DNA of 64,000 nucleotides from an uncultured Tateyamaria sp. (GCF_947503385.1 NZ_CANNDO010000004.1:186001-250000), one strand, 5' to 3'. Shown: positions 46,124 through 55,452, counted from the first letter of the stretch. Numbers and translations: made by a program. The notes: a model not told the origin generated them from the letters alone.

Positions 46124-47767
46124 ATGGCGCGCTATATCTTCATCACGGGTGGGGTTGTTTCATCGTTGGGCAAGGGCCTCGCCTCCGCCGCACTTGGTGC
46201 GCTGTTGCAGGCGCGCGGTTTTTCCGTCCGCCTGCGCAAACTGGACCCTTACCTGAACGTCGATCCCGGCACCATGTCGCCCTTTGAACATGGCGAAGTG
46301 TTCGTGACTGATGATGGTGCGGAAACGGACCTCGACCTGGGCCACTATGAACGGTTCACCGGCGTGGCCGCGCGCAAGACCGATTCCGTGTCGTCGGGCC
46401 GCGTCTACTCTACCGTGCTCGAAAAGGAACGCCGTGGCGACTACCTCGGCAAGACGATTCAAGTGATCCCGCACGTCACAAACGAGATCAAGGATTTCAT
46501 CAACATCGGCGATGACGAGGTTGATTTCATGCTGTGCGAGATCGGTGGCACTGTGGGCGACATCGAAGGGCTGCCCTTTTTCGAGGCCATCCGCCAGTTT
46601 TCCCAAGATAAACCGCGCGGCCAGTGCATCTTTATGCACCTAACCCTGCTGCCTTACATCAAGGCCAGCGGCGAGTTAAAAACCAAGCCCACTCAGCACT
46701 CGGTCAAGGAATTGCGCTCCATCGGCATTGCCCCCGACATCCTTGTCTGTCGCTCCGAAGGCCCCATTCCGGTCAAGGAACGCGAAAAACTCGCGCTGTT
46801 CTGCAATGTGCGCCCCGAAAGCGTGATTGCCGCGCAGGACCTCAGCACCATCTATGACGCTCCGCTGGCCTATCACCGCGAGGGTTTGGACCAGGCGGTA
46901 TTGGACGCCTTCCAGATCAGCCCCGCGCCCAAGCCCGACCTGAGCAAATGGGAAGATGTCAGTGACCGCATCCACAACGCCGAAGGCGAGGTCAAGGTCG
47001 CCATTGTCGGCAAATACACCCAGCTTGAGGACGCCTATAAATCCATCGCCGAAGCGCTGACCCACGGCGGCATGGCGAACCGGGTCCGGGTCAAGGTCGA
47101 GTGGGTGGATGCCGAACTTTTTGACCGCGAGGACCCCGCCCCGCATCTCGAAGGGTTCAATGCGATTCTCGTGCCCGGCGGCTTTGGCGAACGCGGCACC
47201 GAAGGCAAGATCAAGGCTGCCGAATTCGCCCGCACCCGCAAGGTACCCTATCTGGGCATTTGTCTGGGGATGCAGATGGCGGTGATCGAAGCGGCGCGTA
47301 ACACTGCTGACCTCACCGATGCCGGCTCCGAAGAATTTGACCATGAAGCTGGGAAAAAACGTTTTACCCCGGTGGTTTACCACCTCAAGGAATGGGTACA
47401 GGGCAATCACAAGGTGGAACGCAAGGTGTCTGACGACAAGGGCGGCACCATGCGCCTCGGTGCATACGATGCCGTACTGTCTGAGGGCTCCAAAGTGGCA
47501 AAGGCCTACGGGTCGCTTGCCATCGACGAACGCCACCGCCACCGCTACGAGGTCGACATCAAGTACCGCGAACGCCTCGAAGAGGCGGGCCTGCGGTTCT
47601 CGGGCATGTCGCCGGACGGGCGCCTGCCCGAGATCGTGGAATGGCCGGATCATCCGTGGTTCATCGGCGTGCAGTTTCACCCGGAACTGAAGTCGAAACC
47701 GTTTGAGCCACATCCGCTGTTTCAGGATTTCGTCCGCGCGGCCAAGGAAATGTCACGGCTGGTCTGA
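46124..47767 (+). CDS. pyrG: CTP synthase
   Basis: 547 residues. Amination of UTP to CTP with glutamine. N-terminal synthetase domain ([45 protein letters not shown]) and a C-terminal class I amidotransferase ([19 protein letters not shown] nucleophile, [12 protein letters not shown]). ATG at 46124 has GGGAGAG upstream; the longer frame upstream has no match. It is 65 bp before the ycaO gene on the same strand. Confidence 0.97.
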   Translation: MARYIFITGGVVSSLGKGLASAALGALLQARGFSVRLRKLDPYLNVDPGTMSPFEHGEVFVTDDGAETDLDLGHYERFTGVAARKTDSVSSGRVYSTVLEKERRGDYLGKTIQVIPHVTNEIKDFINIGDDEVDFMLCEIGGTVGDIEGLPFFEAIRQFSQDKPRGQCIFMHLTLLPYIKASGELKTKPTQHSVKELRSIGIAPDILVCRSEGPIPVKEREKLALFCNVRPESVIAAQDLSTIYDAPLAYHREGLDQAVLDAFQISPAPKPDLSKWEDVSDRIHNAEGEVKVAIVGKYTQLEDAYKSIAEALTHGGMANRVRVKVEWVDAELFDREDPAPHLEGFNAILVPGGFGERGTEGKIKAAEFARTRKVPYLGICLGMQMAVIEAARNTADLTDAGSEEFDHEAGKKRFTPVVYHLKEWVQGNHKVERKVSDDKGGTMRLGAYDAVLSEGSKVAKAYGSLAIDERHRHRYEVDIKYRERLEEAGLRFSGMSPDGRLPEIVEWPDHPWFIGVQFHPELKSKPFEPHPLFQDFVRAAKEMSRLV

Positions 47768-47831
47768 CCCGCAGCCCGCGCGCATTTTCCATTTCGCGCC
47801 GCGTGGGATTGGTGTTTGCATAGCAGACAAG

Positions 47832-49040
47832 ATGACCACCACCCACAAATCCTTTACCGACGGCACCCATCGCATTGTGGACCCTGCTGTCACGCTGGCC
47901 AGCGTGCACCCGCATCTGGCGGCGATGGGCATCACGCGGGTGGCCAATGTGACCGGTTTGGACCGGATCGGCATCCCGGTTGTCAACGCCTACCGCCCGA
48001 ATGCGCGCGCTCTGTCGGTGTCGCAGGGCAAAGGGCTGACCCTTGATGCCGCCAAAGCGTCGGCGGTGATGGAAGCCGTCGAAGGGTTCCACGCCGAAGA
48101 GATCGACCTGCCCTATCTGACCGCCAGCGCGGACCAACAGGCCAAGACGGGTCGCCTGATCGACACGGACAGGCTGCCATACCTGCACGGCACCACCTTC
48201 AACCGTGATCGTGTCCTGCACTGGATCGAGGGGCGCGACCTTGTCTCCGGTCAATCGGTATGGTTGCCCGCCGAACTGGTCCACACCGACTATACCCTGC
48301 CCCGCCAGCCCAATGCGGGTTGCTTCGTGGCCAGCACCAACGGTCTGGCCTCGGGCAATCACGCGTTTGAGGCGCAGGTGCACGGCATCTGCGAGGTGAT
48401 CGAGCGAGACGCCCACACCATGTGGGACCACCTGCCATTCCGGCACAAGGCCGCAACGCAGCTTGATCTGGGCACGGTGACGGAACCGCAATGCCGACGC
48501 GTGATCGACGCGCTGACCGCCGCAGGCATGGCGGTTGGGGTCTGGGACATGTCCGGCGATGTGGGCGTAGCCACCTTCCACTGTCTGATCACCGACACGC
48601 GCGATGCCGATGGGCATTCGGGTGGCGGCGCGGGCACGCATCTGTGCCGCGAGGTCGCCCTGATGCGCGCGCTGACCGAGGCCGTGCAAGTGCGCACCAA
48701 CTACATCACCGGTGCCCGCGACGACCTGCACCCGACAGAATACACGCCCGCAGGCATCGCACGCAAAAACCGCTACGCTCAGGAACTGATGGAGGGGCCC
48801 ATCGCCCATGCGGTTCCGTTTGGGGACATCCCCACACACAGATGCGAGACATTGGAAGAAGATCTGGACATCCTCCTGACACGGCTGCAAGCCGTGGGTG
48901 TAACCGAGGTCGTCGCCGTCGACCTCGCCAAACCCGCCTTTGGCATCGCTGTGCAGCGCATCGTCATTCCCGGCCTCGAAGGACCGCACGATCACGACGA
49001 CTATTGCCCCGGCGACCGGGCACTGCGGGTGCCGCGATGA
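47832..49040 (+). CDS. YcaO-family ATP-dependent cyclodehydratase/thioamidase
   Basis: 402 residues. YcaO enzymes activate a peptide amide with ATP and then form azolines from Ser/Thr/Cys or, with TfuA as partner, replace the backbone oxygen by sulfur. Family residues seen: SAVMEAVEGFHAEE (ATP site, residues ~78-90), EVIERDAHTMW (E188, E191, R192, D193) and ALTEAVQVRTNYITGARDD (~280-298). No PxPxP end, so it is not the azoline-type C-terminus. It overlaps tfuA by four bases (ATGA). The ribosome site is weak. The partner gene order argues for the thioamide class; the exact product is unproven. Confidence 0.9.
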   Translation: MTTTHKSFTDGTHRIVDPAVTLASVHPHLAAMGITRVANVTGLDRIGIPVVNAYRPNARALSVSQGKGLTLDAAKASAVMEAVEGFHAEEIDLPYLTASADQQAKTGRLIDTDRLPYLHGTTFNRDRVLHWIEGRDLVSGQSVWLPAELVHTDYTLPRQPNAGCFVASTNGLASGNHAFEAQVHGICEVIERDAHTMWDHLPFRHKAATQLDLGTVTEPQCRRVIDALTAAGMAVGVWDMSGDVGVATFHCLITDTRDADGHSGGGAGTHLCREVALMRALTEAVQVRTNYITGARDDLHPTEYTPAGIARKNRYAQELMEGPIAHAVPFGDIPTHRCETLEEDLDILLTRLQAVGVTEVVAVDLAKPAFGIAVQRIVIPGLEGPHDHDDYCPGDRALRVPR

Positions 49041-50311
49041 TCCACGTCTTTGCGGGCCCCACCATCGCCTCTGCCGCTGTGACCGACATACTGCCGCAGG
49101 CGCGGCTCCATCCGCCGGCCCGCACCGGCGACATCCATGCCGCCTGCCAGCACGGCGCGTCTGCCATCGGTCTCATCGACGGGTATTTCGACGGGGTGCC
49201 ATCGGTCTGGCACAAGGAAATCCTGTGGGCGCTGGATCAAGGCATCGCGGTGTTTGGCGCGGCCAGCATGGGCGCTCTGCGCGCCGCCGAATTGCACAGC
49301 TTTGGCATGGTCGGCGTCGGCGCGATATTCGAGGCCTATCGTGACGGCACCTTTGAGGATGATGATGAGGTGGCTTTGCGCCACGGTCCGGCGGAACTGG
49401 GCTATGTCGCGCTGTCCGAGCCGATGGTGAACATCCGCGCCACACTGGCGCTGGCCACCGAGCGGGGCCAGATCGACGGCAATGCGGCGGCCCAACTGAT
49501 CATGCGAGCCAAGGCCCTGCATTTCCCTGACCGCACATGGGACACTTTGCTGGGCACGGGTGACCTGCGCGTCTGGGTGCGCGAGCACGCCGTCGACCAG
49601 AAACAACGCGACGCGCTCCAGATGCTGACCGATATGGCCTCGGACATCCCCAAGCCTATGGCCACGTTCACCTTCCAACATACCGTCATGTGGGAAGGCT
49701 TGGTGCGCGCGGCGGGCCCGGACCGCCACACCACATTGATCTTGGACCAGTTGCGCCATGACCCGGAGGCCTATGTCGATCTGCGCCGCCGCGCGGTGGC
49801 GACGCTTGCCGCTGACACGTCTTGGGAGGTGTCACAGGCCGAGGTGCACCGCGCCGTGACACGGTTTCGGGCCGAACGACAACTATACACCGCGCAAGCG
49901 CTCAATGACTGGCTGGAAGCGCACAAGACGGACCTCAACGCGCTGCACTATCGCTGCGCCGAAGACATCGGACTGACCGACGTTATCGCACAGCACCGCG
50001 ACGCATTTGACGTGGCACTGGTCGACCTCTTACAGAGCGACGGCACGCTTGCGGGGCTGCGCAGGCGCGCGCGACACATGGCGGCCACGCTGGATACACT
50101 CGGGCACCCGAACCCCGCACCGGACAGCCTCGACCTGCAACCCGGGGCGCTTTTGCAATGGTATTTCGAGACCGTCACGCACCGCCCCGTGCCCGATGAT
50201 CTCGACGCCTATATCAAGACAAGCGACTTCGCCGACCGGGACGCATTCGAACAAATGATGGCGCGCACCTATTTGCTGTGGCATCACAAAGACGGGGGGC
50301 ACAACGCGTGA
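49037..50311 (+). CDS. TfuA-family protein with long C-terminal extension
   Basis: 424 residues. Residues 1-~160 are TfuA: VFAGPTI, GASAIGLIDGYFDGVPSVWHKEI, GAASMGALRAAELHSFGMVGVG and DDDEVALRH. TfuA works with YcaO in thioamide formation. Residues ~230-424 are an extra helical region with no recognised domain (ALNDWLEAHKTDLNALHY and later PGALLQWYFET), making the protein nearly twice the usual TfuA length. The stop overlaps the metalloprotease start (GTGA), so the three genes are coupled. Confidence 0.88.
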   Translation: MIHVFAGPTIASAAVTDILPQARLHPPARTGDIHAACQHGASAIGLIDGYFDGVPSVWHKEILWALDQGIAVFGAASMGALRAAELHSFGMVGVGAIFEAYRDGTFEDDDEVALRHGPAELGYVALSEPMVNIRATLALATERGQIDGNAAAQLIMRAKALHFPDRTWDTLLGTGDLRVWVREHAVDQKQRDALQMLTDMASDIPKPMATFTFQHTVMWEGLVRAAGPDRHTTLILDQLRHDPEAYVDLRRRAVATLAADTSWEVSQAEVHRAVTRFRAERQLYTAQALNDWLEAHKTDLNALHYRCAEDIGLTDVIAQHRDAFDVALVDLLQSDGTLAGLRRRARHMAATLDTLGHPNPAPDSLDLQPGALLQWYFETVTHRPVPDDLDAYIKTSDFADRDAFEQMMARTYLLWHHKDGGHNA

Positions 50312-51663
50312 GCTACGTTGAAACCGAACATTCCGGCGGCACACGGTTCAGGCTGTTTCCGCAATTGCCCACGCTTGATCAGCAGCAAGAGCCTGAGACG
50401 ATATGGGTTTCGTCCCCCGCCGGCACGGTCATGCCCGGCCCGTCCGATCACCGCATGTACGTCATCGACCCGGTGGGCAAGGAACGCGCCTATGGCTATT
50501 ACCCCGGTCCCGGCGGATCGACCTTTCACTACCGTCCCCCGTGGCAGGGCCCGCTGTTGCCGTTCGCCCATCCCGATGACGACGGCCATTTCGACCACCT
50601 CGACACTGGCACGTACGAATTCGAACAGGCCCACGCCTTTGGCGCGATCCGCTTTACCATGGACATCTGGGAACGGTATTTTGAACGCCGCCTCGAATTT
50701 CACTTTCGTGACCACTACGACCGGCTTGAAATTCTGTTCCTGCGCGGGCTCGACAATGCATTTGCGGGCTTCGGTTCGATCGAGATTGGATCCTACACGC
50801 TCAAGACCGGGGAACTGGTGGAATTTGGCCTGAGCTTTGACATCCTGTCTCACGAATTCGGGCACCTTATCATCTACAACGAGATTGGCCTGCCGGGCAA
50901 AACCGACGTGAACGGGGAATATTTCGGCTTTCACGAATCCGCGGCGGACATGGTGGCGCTGATTTCCCTGCTGCATTTCGACAGCGCTTTGGTGGGTCTG
51001 CTCGAGGCAAGCAGCGGCAACCTCTATTCGTTCAACCGGCTCAACCGCTTTGGCGAGGTGTCAAACAACGGTCAGCTGCGGTCCGCATCCAACGAGGTGA
51101 CGTTGTACCAGTTTGCCGGAGGCTGGGTGCATGAACATGACCTCAGTCAGGTCCTGACAGGCGCGCTGTTCGACATCTGGGTCGATATCTTTCACGAAAA
51201 TTTGCTGGCTGGCGGGTTGATCTCGTCCGAGCTTGAGGATTTGTCCGACCGGCTCGAAGGGGACCCGAATTATCAGGCGATAGTCCAGCCGCTGTTTGAC
51301 GCGGCTTATGCGCAAAATCCCGGTGCCTTCGCTGATGCGCTGATCGCCTCGCGCGATTACATGGGCTTTGCCATGGCCGGAATCTGGGACCACCTGTCGA
51401 TCGAGACGCTGGATTACGCGGACGTCTACAAGACCTTTCTCGAGGTCGACCATGCCATGACGGGCGGGCAGTATCACCGGATCATCCGCCTGAACATGGA
51501 ACGTCGTGGTATCGGTGTGATCAGCGCGGGACCGCGCCTTGCCCCCCCGGATGAAACCAGCCACGCCTTCTCGGATCGGACCGCCACGCCGGACGACCAA
51601 CAGCACAGATGCAGCCGCCACCTGCCCTATGCGATCCGCCGTGAAATTGCGCAACACCGCTAG
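50308..51663 (+). CDS. Gluzincin (thermolysin/fungalysin-like) zinc metalloprotease
   Basis: 451 residues. HEFGHLIIY (H182, E183, H186) with a third zinc ligand Glu210 in FHESAADMVAL, the gluzincin layout. No signal peptide or membrane helix is visible, so it likely acts in the cytosol or is exported by an unseen route. Residues ~1-110 are a beta-rich N-terminal part; ~230-400 a helical part. Start is GTG at 50308, sharing bases with the tfuA stop. Its coupling to YcaO-TfuA suggests maturation of a modified peptide or protein, for example leader removal; that is inference. Confidence 0.7.
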   Translation: MSYVETEHSGGTRFRLFPQLPTLDQQQEPETIWVSSPAGTVMPGPSDHRMYVIDPVGKERAYGYYPGPGGSTFHYRPPWQGPLLPFAHPDDDGHFDHLDTGTYEFEQAHAFGAIRFTMDIWERYFERRLEFHFRDHYDRLEILFLRGLDNAFAGFGSIEIGSYTLKTGELVEFGLSFDILSHEFGHLIIYNEIGLPGKTDVNGEYFGFHESAADMVALISLLHFDSALVGLLEASSGNLYSFNRLNRFGEVSNNGQLRSASNEVTLYQFAGGWVHEHDLSQVLTGALFDIWVDIFHENLLAGGLISSELEDLSDRLEGDPNYQAIVQPLFDAAYAQNPGAFADALIASRDYMGFAMAGIWDHLSIETLDYADVYKTFLEVDHAMTGGQYHRIIRLNMERRGIGVISAGPRLAPPDETSHAFSDRTATPDDQQHRCSRHLPYAIRREIAQHR

Positions 51664-51776
51664 GCGCTGCGCGCGCAGTTCAGGAAAAAACTGACACCGT
51701 CGCATCCGATATGTCATAGATTGCACATTGGGGACCGGCGCATCGCGCGCCGTCAGTGTCGGGGGAGGACACGGAT

Positions 51777-52373
51777 TTGGGTGATAGACTTGTAAATTTT
51801 TCGACAATTTTGCTTTTTGGCCGCGAACTGGATGATTTGAAATACGAAGAGGCCGCAGGACCAAACGAAACGCAGACATCCAACGCAGGCAACGTGGTGC
51901 CGCAGACCAAGCGGCCCGAACAGTCGGACAAAAATGATTTCGTCGACGCGCAACTGGCCGCTTCGGGCGCACGCTTTGCGCGCATCTTCGGCTTCAGCTT
52001 CGAAGGGCACTACTACGACCTTGCGCGGCCGCAGATTTTTCTGGTGCATGGCGCAGGCGCGCCCGCCGAGGATCAGCAGGCCGTGTCCAAACGCGGACGC
52101 GGCAGTGTCGATCAGGCCGGGCTTTCGCGTCGCAACGTAAAATTTGCCGATGACGTGATGGTCTGGGCCTATGAGAAATCCGATTTCTCGATCCGGCTCG
52201 ACCCCGAGATCGGACCGCTGGATCAAATTCTGCTGGACGCCGAATTGGGTCAGGACGGCGGCGGCTACAGCGGCGGCAAGGCCTATAGCGGTGGCAAAGC
52301 CTACAGTGGCGGCAAGGCTTATAGCGGTGGCAAAGCCTATAGCGGGGGCAAAGCGTTCGGCGGCAGCGACTGA
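51777..52373 (+). CDS. Protein with C-terminal (YSGGKA)5 tail, candidate YcaO-TfuA substrate
   Basis: 198 residues from a TTG start with GGGGGAGG seven bases upstream; a GTG at 51756 in the same frame lacks such a site. Residues 1-~155 look globular (LVNFSTILLFGRELDDL, ARIFGFSFEGHYYDLARPQ, FADDVMVWAYEKSDF). The tail starts at GQDGGG and holds five perfect YSGGKA copies, then FGGSD. The last gene of the ycaO block, same strand, 113 bp after the protease. A globular leader with repeated short cores is a RiPP-like design. No family is recognised. It could instead be a Gly/Tyr-rich surface or adhesion tail. Confidence 0.6.
   Translation: MGDRLVNFSTILLFGRELDDLKYEEAAGPNETQTSNAGNVVPQTKRPEQSDKNDFVDAQLAASGARFARIFGFSFEGHYYDLARPQIFLVHGAGAPAEDQQAVSKRGRGSVDQAGLSRRNVKFADDVMVWAYEKSDFSIRLDPEIGPLDQILLDAELGQDGGGYSGGKAYSGGKAYSGGKAYSGGKAYSGGKAFGGSD
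52266..52355 (+). repeat. Five tandem 18-bp coding repeats (YSGGKA)
   Basis: Copies at 52266, 52284, 52302, 52320 and 52338, each 18 bp, all encoding Tyr-Ser-Gly-Gly-Lys-Ala. The codons vary between copies (TAC/TAT, AGC/AGT, GGC/GGT/GGG, AAG/AAA, GCC/GCT/GCG), so the peptide is kept while the DNA drifts, which points to selection on the protein. Confidence 0.95.
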
Positions 52374-52376
52374 CCG

Positions 52377-52850
52377 TTATGCAGCGCGTCCCGTTGTCAG
52401 GCGCTTGTGGATTTTGGTGTCATCCTCGGACGTTCGCTCGAATCCAAGCCTGCGGTACAGGGTGATTGCCGGATTGCCCCGTACCAGCGACAGGCTGACA
52501 TTCTTGTTCTGGCCGGTCGCATCGGCAATCACCGCCTTGATCAGCGCGGTGCCGATCCCCTGCCCGCGCACCTCTTCGATCAGGTGCAACTGATCAAGGC
52601 ACAGCTCCTTGTGGGTCTGCGACACCTGAATCCACCCCGCGTCAACACCTGCCACGGTGACGACGCGAATTTCCGCTGCGATGAAATAGCCGCGAAACGC
52701 GGCGTCAATCTGATCTGCGTCCCACGCATCCAGCGCAATCAACAATGGCTTCATCGAACTCAGATATAGGTCCCGGGCAAAGTCAAAATCCGCGTCGGTC
52801 GCGGGCCGCAAATCATAGGCAGGCGACGCCGGACAGTCCCACGCGGTCAC
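52377..52850 (-). CDS. GNAT-family N-acetyltransferase
   Basis: 157 residues with the GNAT core: DLRPATDADFDFARDLYL start, LDQLHLIEEVRGQGIGTALIKAVI (motif A, acetyl-CoA loop) and SLVRGNPAITLYRRLGFERT (motif B). Substrate unknown. It is the downstream gene of the cyclase and overlaps it by four bases (ATGA), so both are made from one transcript. It is convergent with the (YSGGKA)5 gene, with three bases between. Confidence 0.88.
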   Translation of the reverse strand: MTAWDCPASPAYDLRPATDADFDFARDLYLSSMKPLLIALDAWDADQIDAAFRGYFIAAEIRVVTVAGVDAGWIQVSQTHKELCLDQLHLIEEVRGQGIGTALIKAVIADATGQNKNVSLSLVRGNPAITLYRRLGFERTSEDDTKIHKRLTTGRAA

Positions 52851-54607
52851 TGCAGGCCCGCCTTCTTCAACCCCTCGATCAGCCGATCCCGTGGGCCGGG
52901 ATTGCGGTCCGGAGGCACGTTTTCCCAGTGTTTCAGGGTGAACTCCGGATGCGTCTCAAGGATCTGCGCTGCGTGCCGCCGCGCTTCATCCATCCGGCCC
53001 AGCAATGCGTTGCTAGCGGTCAGCATCCGGTAGGCTTCTGTCTTGTCGCGCATCTGGGTCAATGTCCGTATGGCCTGTTCGTAGTCATTCATATCAAAGA
53101 ATGCCTCGCCCAGGTGCCATAAATACCAGTCAGGGTAGAACGGGTTCAGCCGCATGGCCCGCCCGATCAACTCCACCGCCCGCTTTGGTTCGCCATAGAC
53201 ACTGGCCGAATGGCCCATCTCGGCCAGAATGTCGGCGTCATTCGGGTTGAACTGGATCGCCCGTTCATAGGCGGCCAGCGATTCGTCGTGGCGGCGCTTG
53301 TAGAGGCAGGCATTGCCCAGGGCCGCGTGCCCCCGCGCGTCATCCGGGTCCAGCCGCAGCGCAATCTCCGCCTTGGTGATCGCGTCATCCAGTGCTTCTT
53401 CGGGGTGTTCGGCCCAGTTGAACCGCCATGCGTCGTTCGACGTGCGCGAGATGCTCGCATACGGCACCGCATAGGCCGGGTCGATGATGGACGCCTGTTC
53501 GAACAGGCGGCGCGCGTGCAGGTTCAACTCGCGCCGCGGCTGCTTGTAGACTTCACGACCCCGCAGGATCAGACCATAGGCCTGCAAGTCCGACGGCGCC
53601 GTGCGTTGCTGGCGCTGCCGCTCGGCCTTGTCGATCTTGACCGACAAACACGAAGCGATGACAGCCGTGATCTCATCCTGAAAGGCAAACACGTCCTCGA
53701 TGCTGCCGTTGAATGTCTCAGCCCAGACCGACCGGCCCGATTCCGCTTCCAGCAATTGTACCTGTACGCGCAACTGATCGCCCGCGCGCTGAAATCCCCC
53801 TGTCGTCAGATAGCGCACGCCCAGCTTGGCACCGATTTCGCGGACGGGCATATGGCGGCTTTCGAACAGGCTTGATGACTGCTGCGCAATCACGTGCAGA
53901 TTGTTGAACCGCGTCAAGTTAGAAATAATGTCGCCCGTCAAGCCGTTGCAAAGATGCGCGTTTTGCGGCTGACCGGACATGTTGTCCAATGGCAGAACCG
54001 CCACCGAATTATCGGGGATGTCCTGCACCGTCACGTGTCGTTCGATGATCGGTGGGGCGGTGACGTGTCGCGCCGTGCCAATGGGCTCGATCTCGAACAC
54101 TTCGATCACCTCGTCAATGTTCTTCAGCTCCGGCGTGCCCAGCGAGGTCAGCGGCACATCCACCACGTCACGCGCTACATGTGACACCGCCTGCGTCACG
54201 CATATCCCACCCGGTTTGGCCAGCGTCTGAACCCGCGCGGCCACGTTGATCGCATGACCGTGCAGGCCGAAATGCCCTTCGCGCACTTCGCCCATGTTGA
54301 TACCGATGCGGAAAGAAATCGGGTCTGCCCCGGAATTCCACACCACGTCGTTGGAAAATTCGCGCTGCATCGCCACTGCAAAATTCACACAGTTCGCCGT
54401 GCTGTCGAACAACGCCAGCACCCCGTCACCCGCGATGTTCTTGATTGTCCCTCCGTAATCCGCAGCCAACTGGCGGATCAGGTTGATCGCATTCGACACC
54501 CGCTGCGAGGTTTCCGCCTCGTTGCGGCTCATCAATTTGGAATAGCCGTAAATATCCGCGACCAGAACAGCCGTATCGCCGTAATGTGTGACGCCTGAAA
54601 TTTCCAC
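52847..54607 (-). CDS. Class III adenylate/guanylate cyclase with TPR repeats
   Basis: 586 residues from GTG 54607. Residues ~8-175 are the catalytic domain: metal Asp18 (AVLVADIYGYSKLM) and Asp61 (IAGDGVLALF), and the Asn/Arg pair in GHAINVAARVQ. Then a TolB-like strand (~220-320) and TPRs to the end (HPEFTLKHW, LAAYERAIQFNPNDADILAEMG). It makes cAMP (or cGMP) in response to a bound partner. Start uncertain: the ribosome site is weak and the frame stays open to 54793, but the domain begins only here. Coupled to a GNAT gene. Confidence 0.82.
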   Translation of the reverse strand: MEISGVTHYGDTAVLVADIYGYSKLMSRNEAETSQRVSNAINLIRQLAADYGGTIKNIAGDGVLALFDSTANCVNFAVAMQREFSNDVVWNSGADPISFRIGINMGEVREGHFGLHGHAINVAARVQTLAKPGGICVTQAVSHVARDVVDVPLTSLGTPELKNIDEVIEVFEIEPIGTARHVTAPPIIERHVTVQDIPDNSVAVLPLDNMSGQPQNAHLCNGLTGDIISNLTRFNNLHVIAQQSSSLFESRHMPVREIGAKLGVRYLTTGGFQRAGDQLRVQVQLLEAESGRSVWAETFNGSIEDVFAFQDEITAVIASCLSVKIDKAERQRQQRTAPSDLQAYGLILRGREVYKQPRRELNLHARRLFEQASIIDPAYAVPYASISRTSNDAWRFNWAEHPEEALDDAITKAEIALRLDPDDARGHAALGNACLYKRRHDESLAAYERAIQFNPNDADILAEMGHSASVYGEPKRAVELIGRAMRLNPFYPDWYLWHLGEAFFDMNDYEQAIRTLTQMRDKTEAYRMLTASNALLGRMDEARRHAAQILETHPEFTLKHWENVPPDRNPGPRDRLIEGLKKAGLQ

Positions 54608-55014
54608 CCAATATCCAATCGCGCAATGGTGCCCAAAATTGGCAAACCCGGAGCTTCGGATCCGCCTTGTTCCTACCGGGTTTGGAAAAATCTGAACAGT
54701 GGGTTTCCGCCGATTGCCTGCACTGCAAGGCGCAAAACCGTGGTTTGCGCGCGCAATGCAACCACAGGTGAGGTCCTGTGCCCCGCGCGACACAATGCGG
54801 CGTTCCCACCGACGCCCCCTTGCCCGCGTGCGTCACGGCCCCTAAGTCTTTCCCAGCCCGAGGCACCCGCCCTCGCGCGACGGAGATTTTATGCAAGAGA
54901 CCCGGACAGCCGTCCGCGCCTGATCGTTTCACGACCGGGACCCGAGACCCAAGGACACTCACGCGCGACGCTGAGTGATCCCGGACGCATACTCTGACAA
55001 AATCGAGACATCCG
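54608..55014. other. 407-bp intergenic region without a supported gene
   Basis: Between the divergent cyclase (minus) and yjhX (plus). Open frames here are overlapping, on both strands, and carry no motif; the minus frame simply continues the cyclase reading upstream. No clear tRNA, terminator or repeat seen. It should hold the promoters of both genes. Confidence 0.5.
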
Positions 55015-55272
55015 TTGAATATCTCAAAACACGAACAGCGTGTTTTGCATGTACTGGCGCTGGGTGGGGCCATCCACCACGAACGGCACGACAATGGCAA
55101 AATACGCAGCATCACCTGCTTTACGCGCGAAGGGCACGTCCTCACAGATTGTACCCTCGACGTATTCCTGCGCCTGAAAAGGCGGCGCTTCATCCGGTCG
55201 CAAAACGGCCGCCCCTACCGCGTGTCGCGCAAAGGGATTGAGGCCGTACGCGCGCAACTCAACCAACGCTGA
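55015..55272 (+). CDS. YjhX/UPF0386-family protein (TopAI-like)
   Basis: 85 residues. Matches the YjhX pattern over its whole length: MNISKHEQRVLHVLALGG start, RSITCFTREGHVLTDCTLDVFLRLKRRRFI, NGRPYRVSRKGIEAVRAQL end. YjhX (TopAI) of E. coli inhibits topoisomerase I and is held in check by YjhQ, a GNAT-type protein. No YjhQ-like gene is adjacent; the nearest GNAT gene is 2.2 kb away on the other strand. The start is TTG, since MNIS is the family N-terminus. Confidence 0.85.
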   Translation: MNISKHEQRVLHVLALGGAIHHERHDNGKIRSITCFTREGHVLTDCTLDVFLRLKRRRFIRSQNGRPYRVSRKGIEAVRAQLNQR

Positions 55273-55336
55273 AAGGGGACCAAAGGACGATATAGCTGCG
55301 GTGCAACTGACCGGATTGCACGGCGCATGACCCAAC

Positions 55337-55368
55337 GCGGGCGGGCCGACCGGCGTCGGCCCGCCCGC
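55337..55368. repeat. Perfect 14-bp inverted repeat
   Basis: GCGGGCGGGCCGAC (55337-55350), loop CGGC, GTCGGCCCGCCCGC (55355-55368). A very stable hairpin 64 bp after the yjhX stop without a T-run. Likely a terminator or mRNA end-stabiliser. Confidence 0.5.
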
Positions 55369-55452
55369 ACCGGATCACGACCGCGTGACGCCGGTTTACC
55401 GGCTGTGTTATGACCTTACCTCAAGGTGCATCGCTTTTGAGAGGAGACTGTC

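Noticed and set aside
48491-49036. Upstream extension of the tfuA frame
   Set aside because: It overlaps ycaO; the TfuA motifs begin at 49037 and the upstream text is Arg-rich shadow.
52266-52355. Tandem repeats as a CRISPR array
   Set aside because: No spacers between units; the units encode a peptide repeat.
52377-52850. GNAT gene as the antitoxin of the YjhX protein
   Set aside because: It is 2.2 kb away on the other strand and coupled to the cyclase gene; no evidence of pairing.
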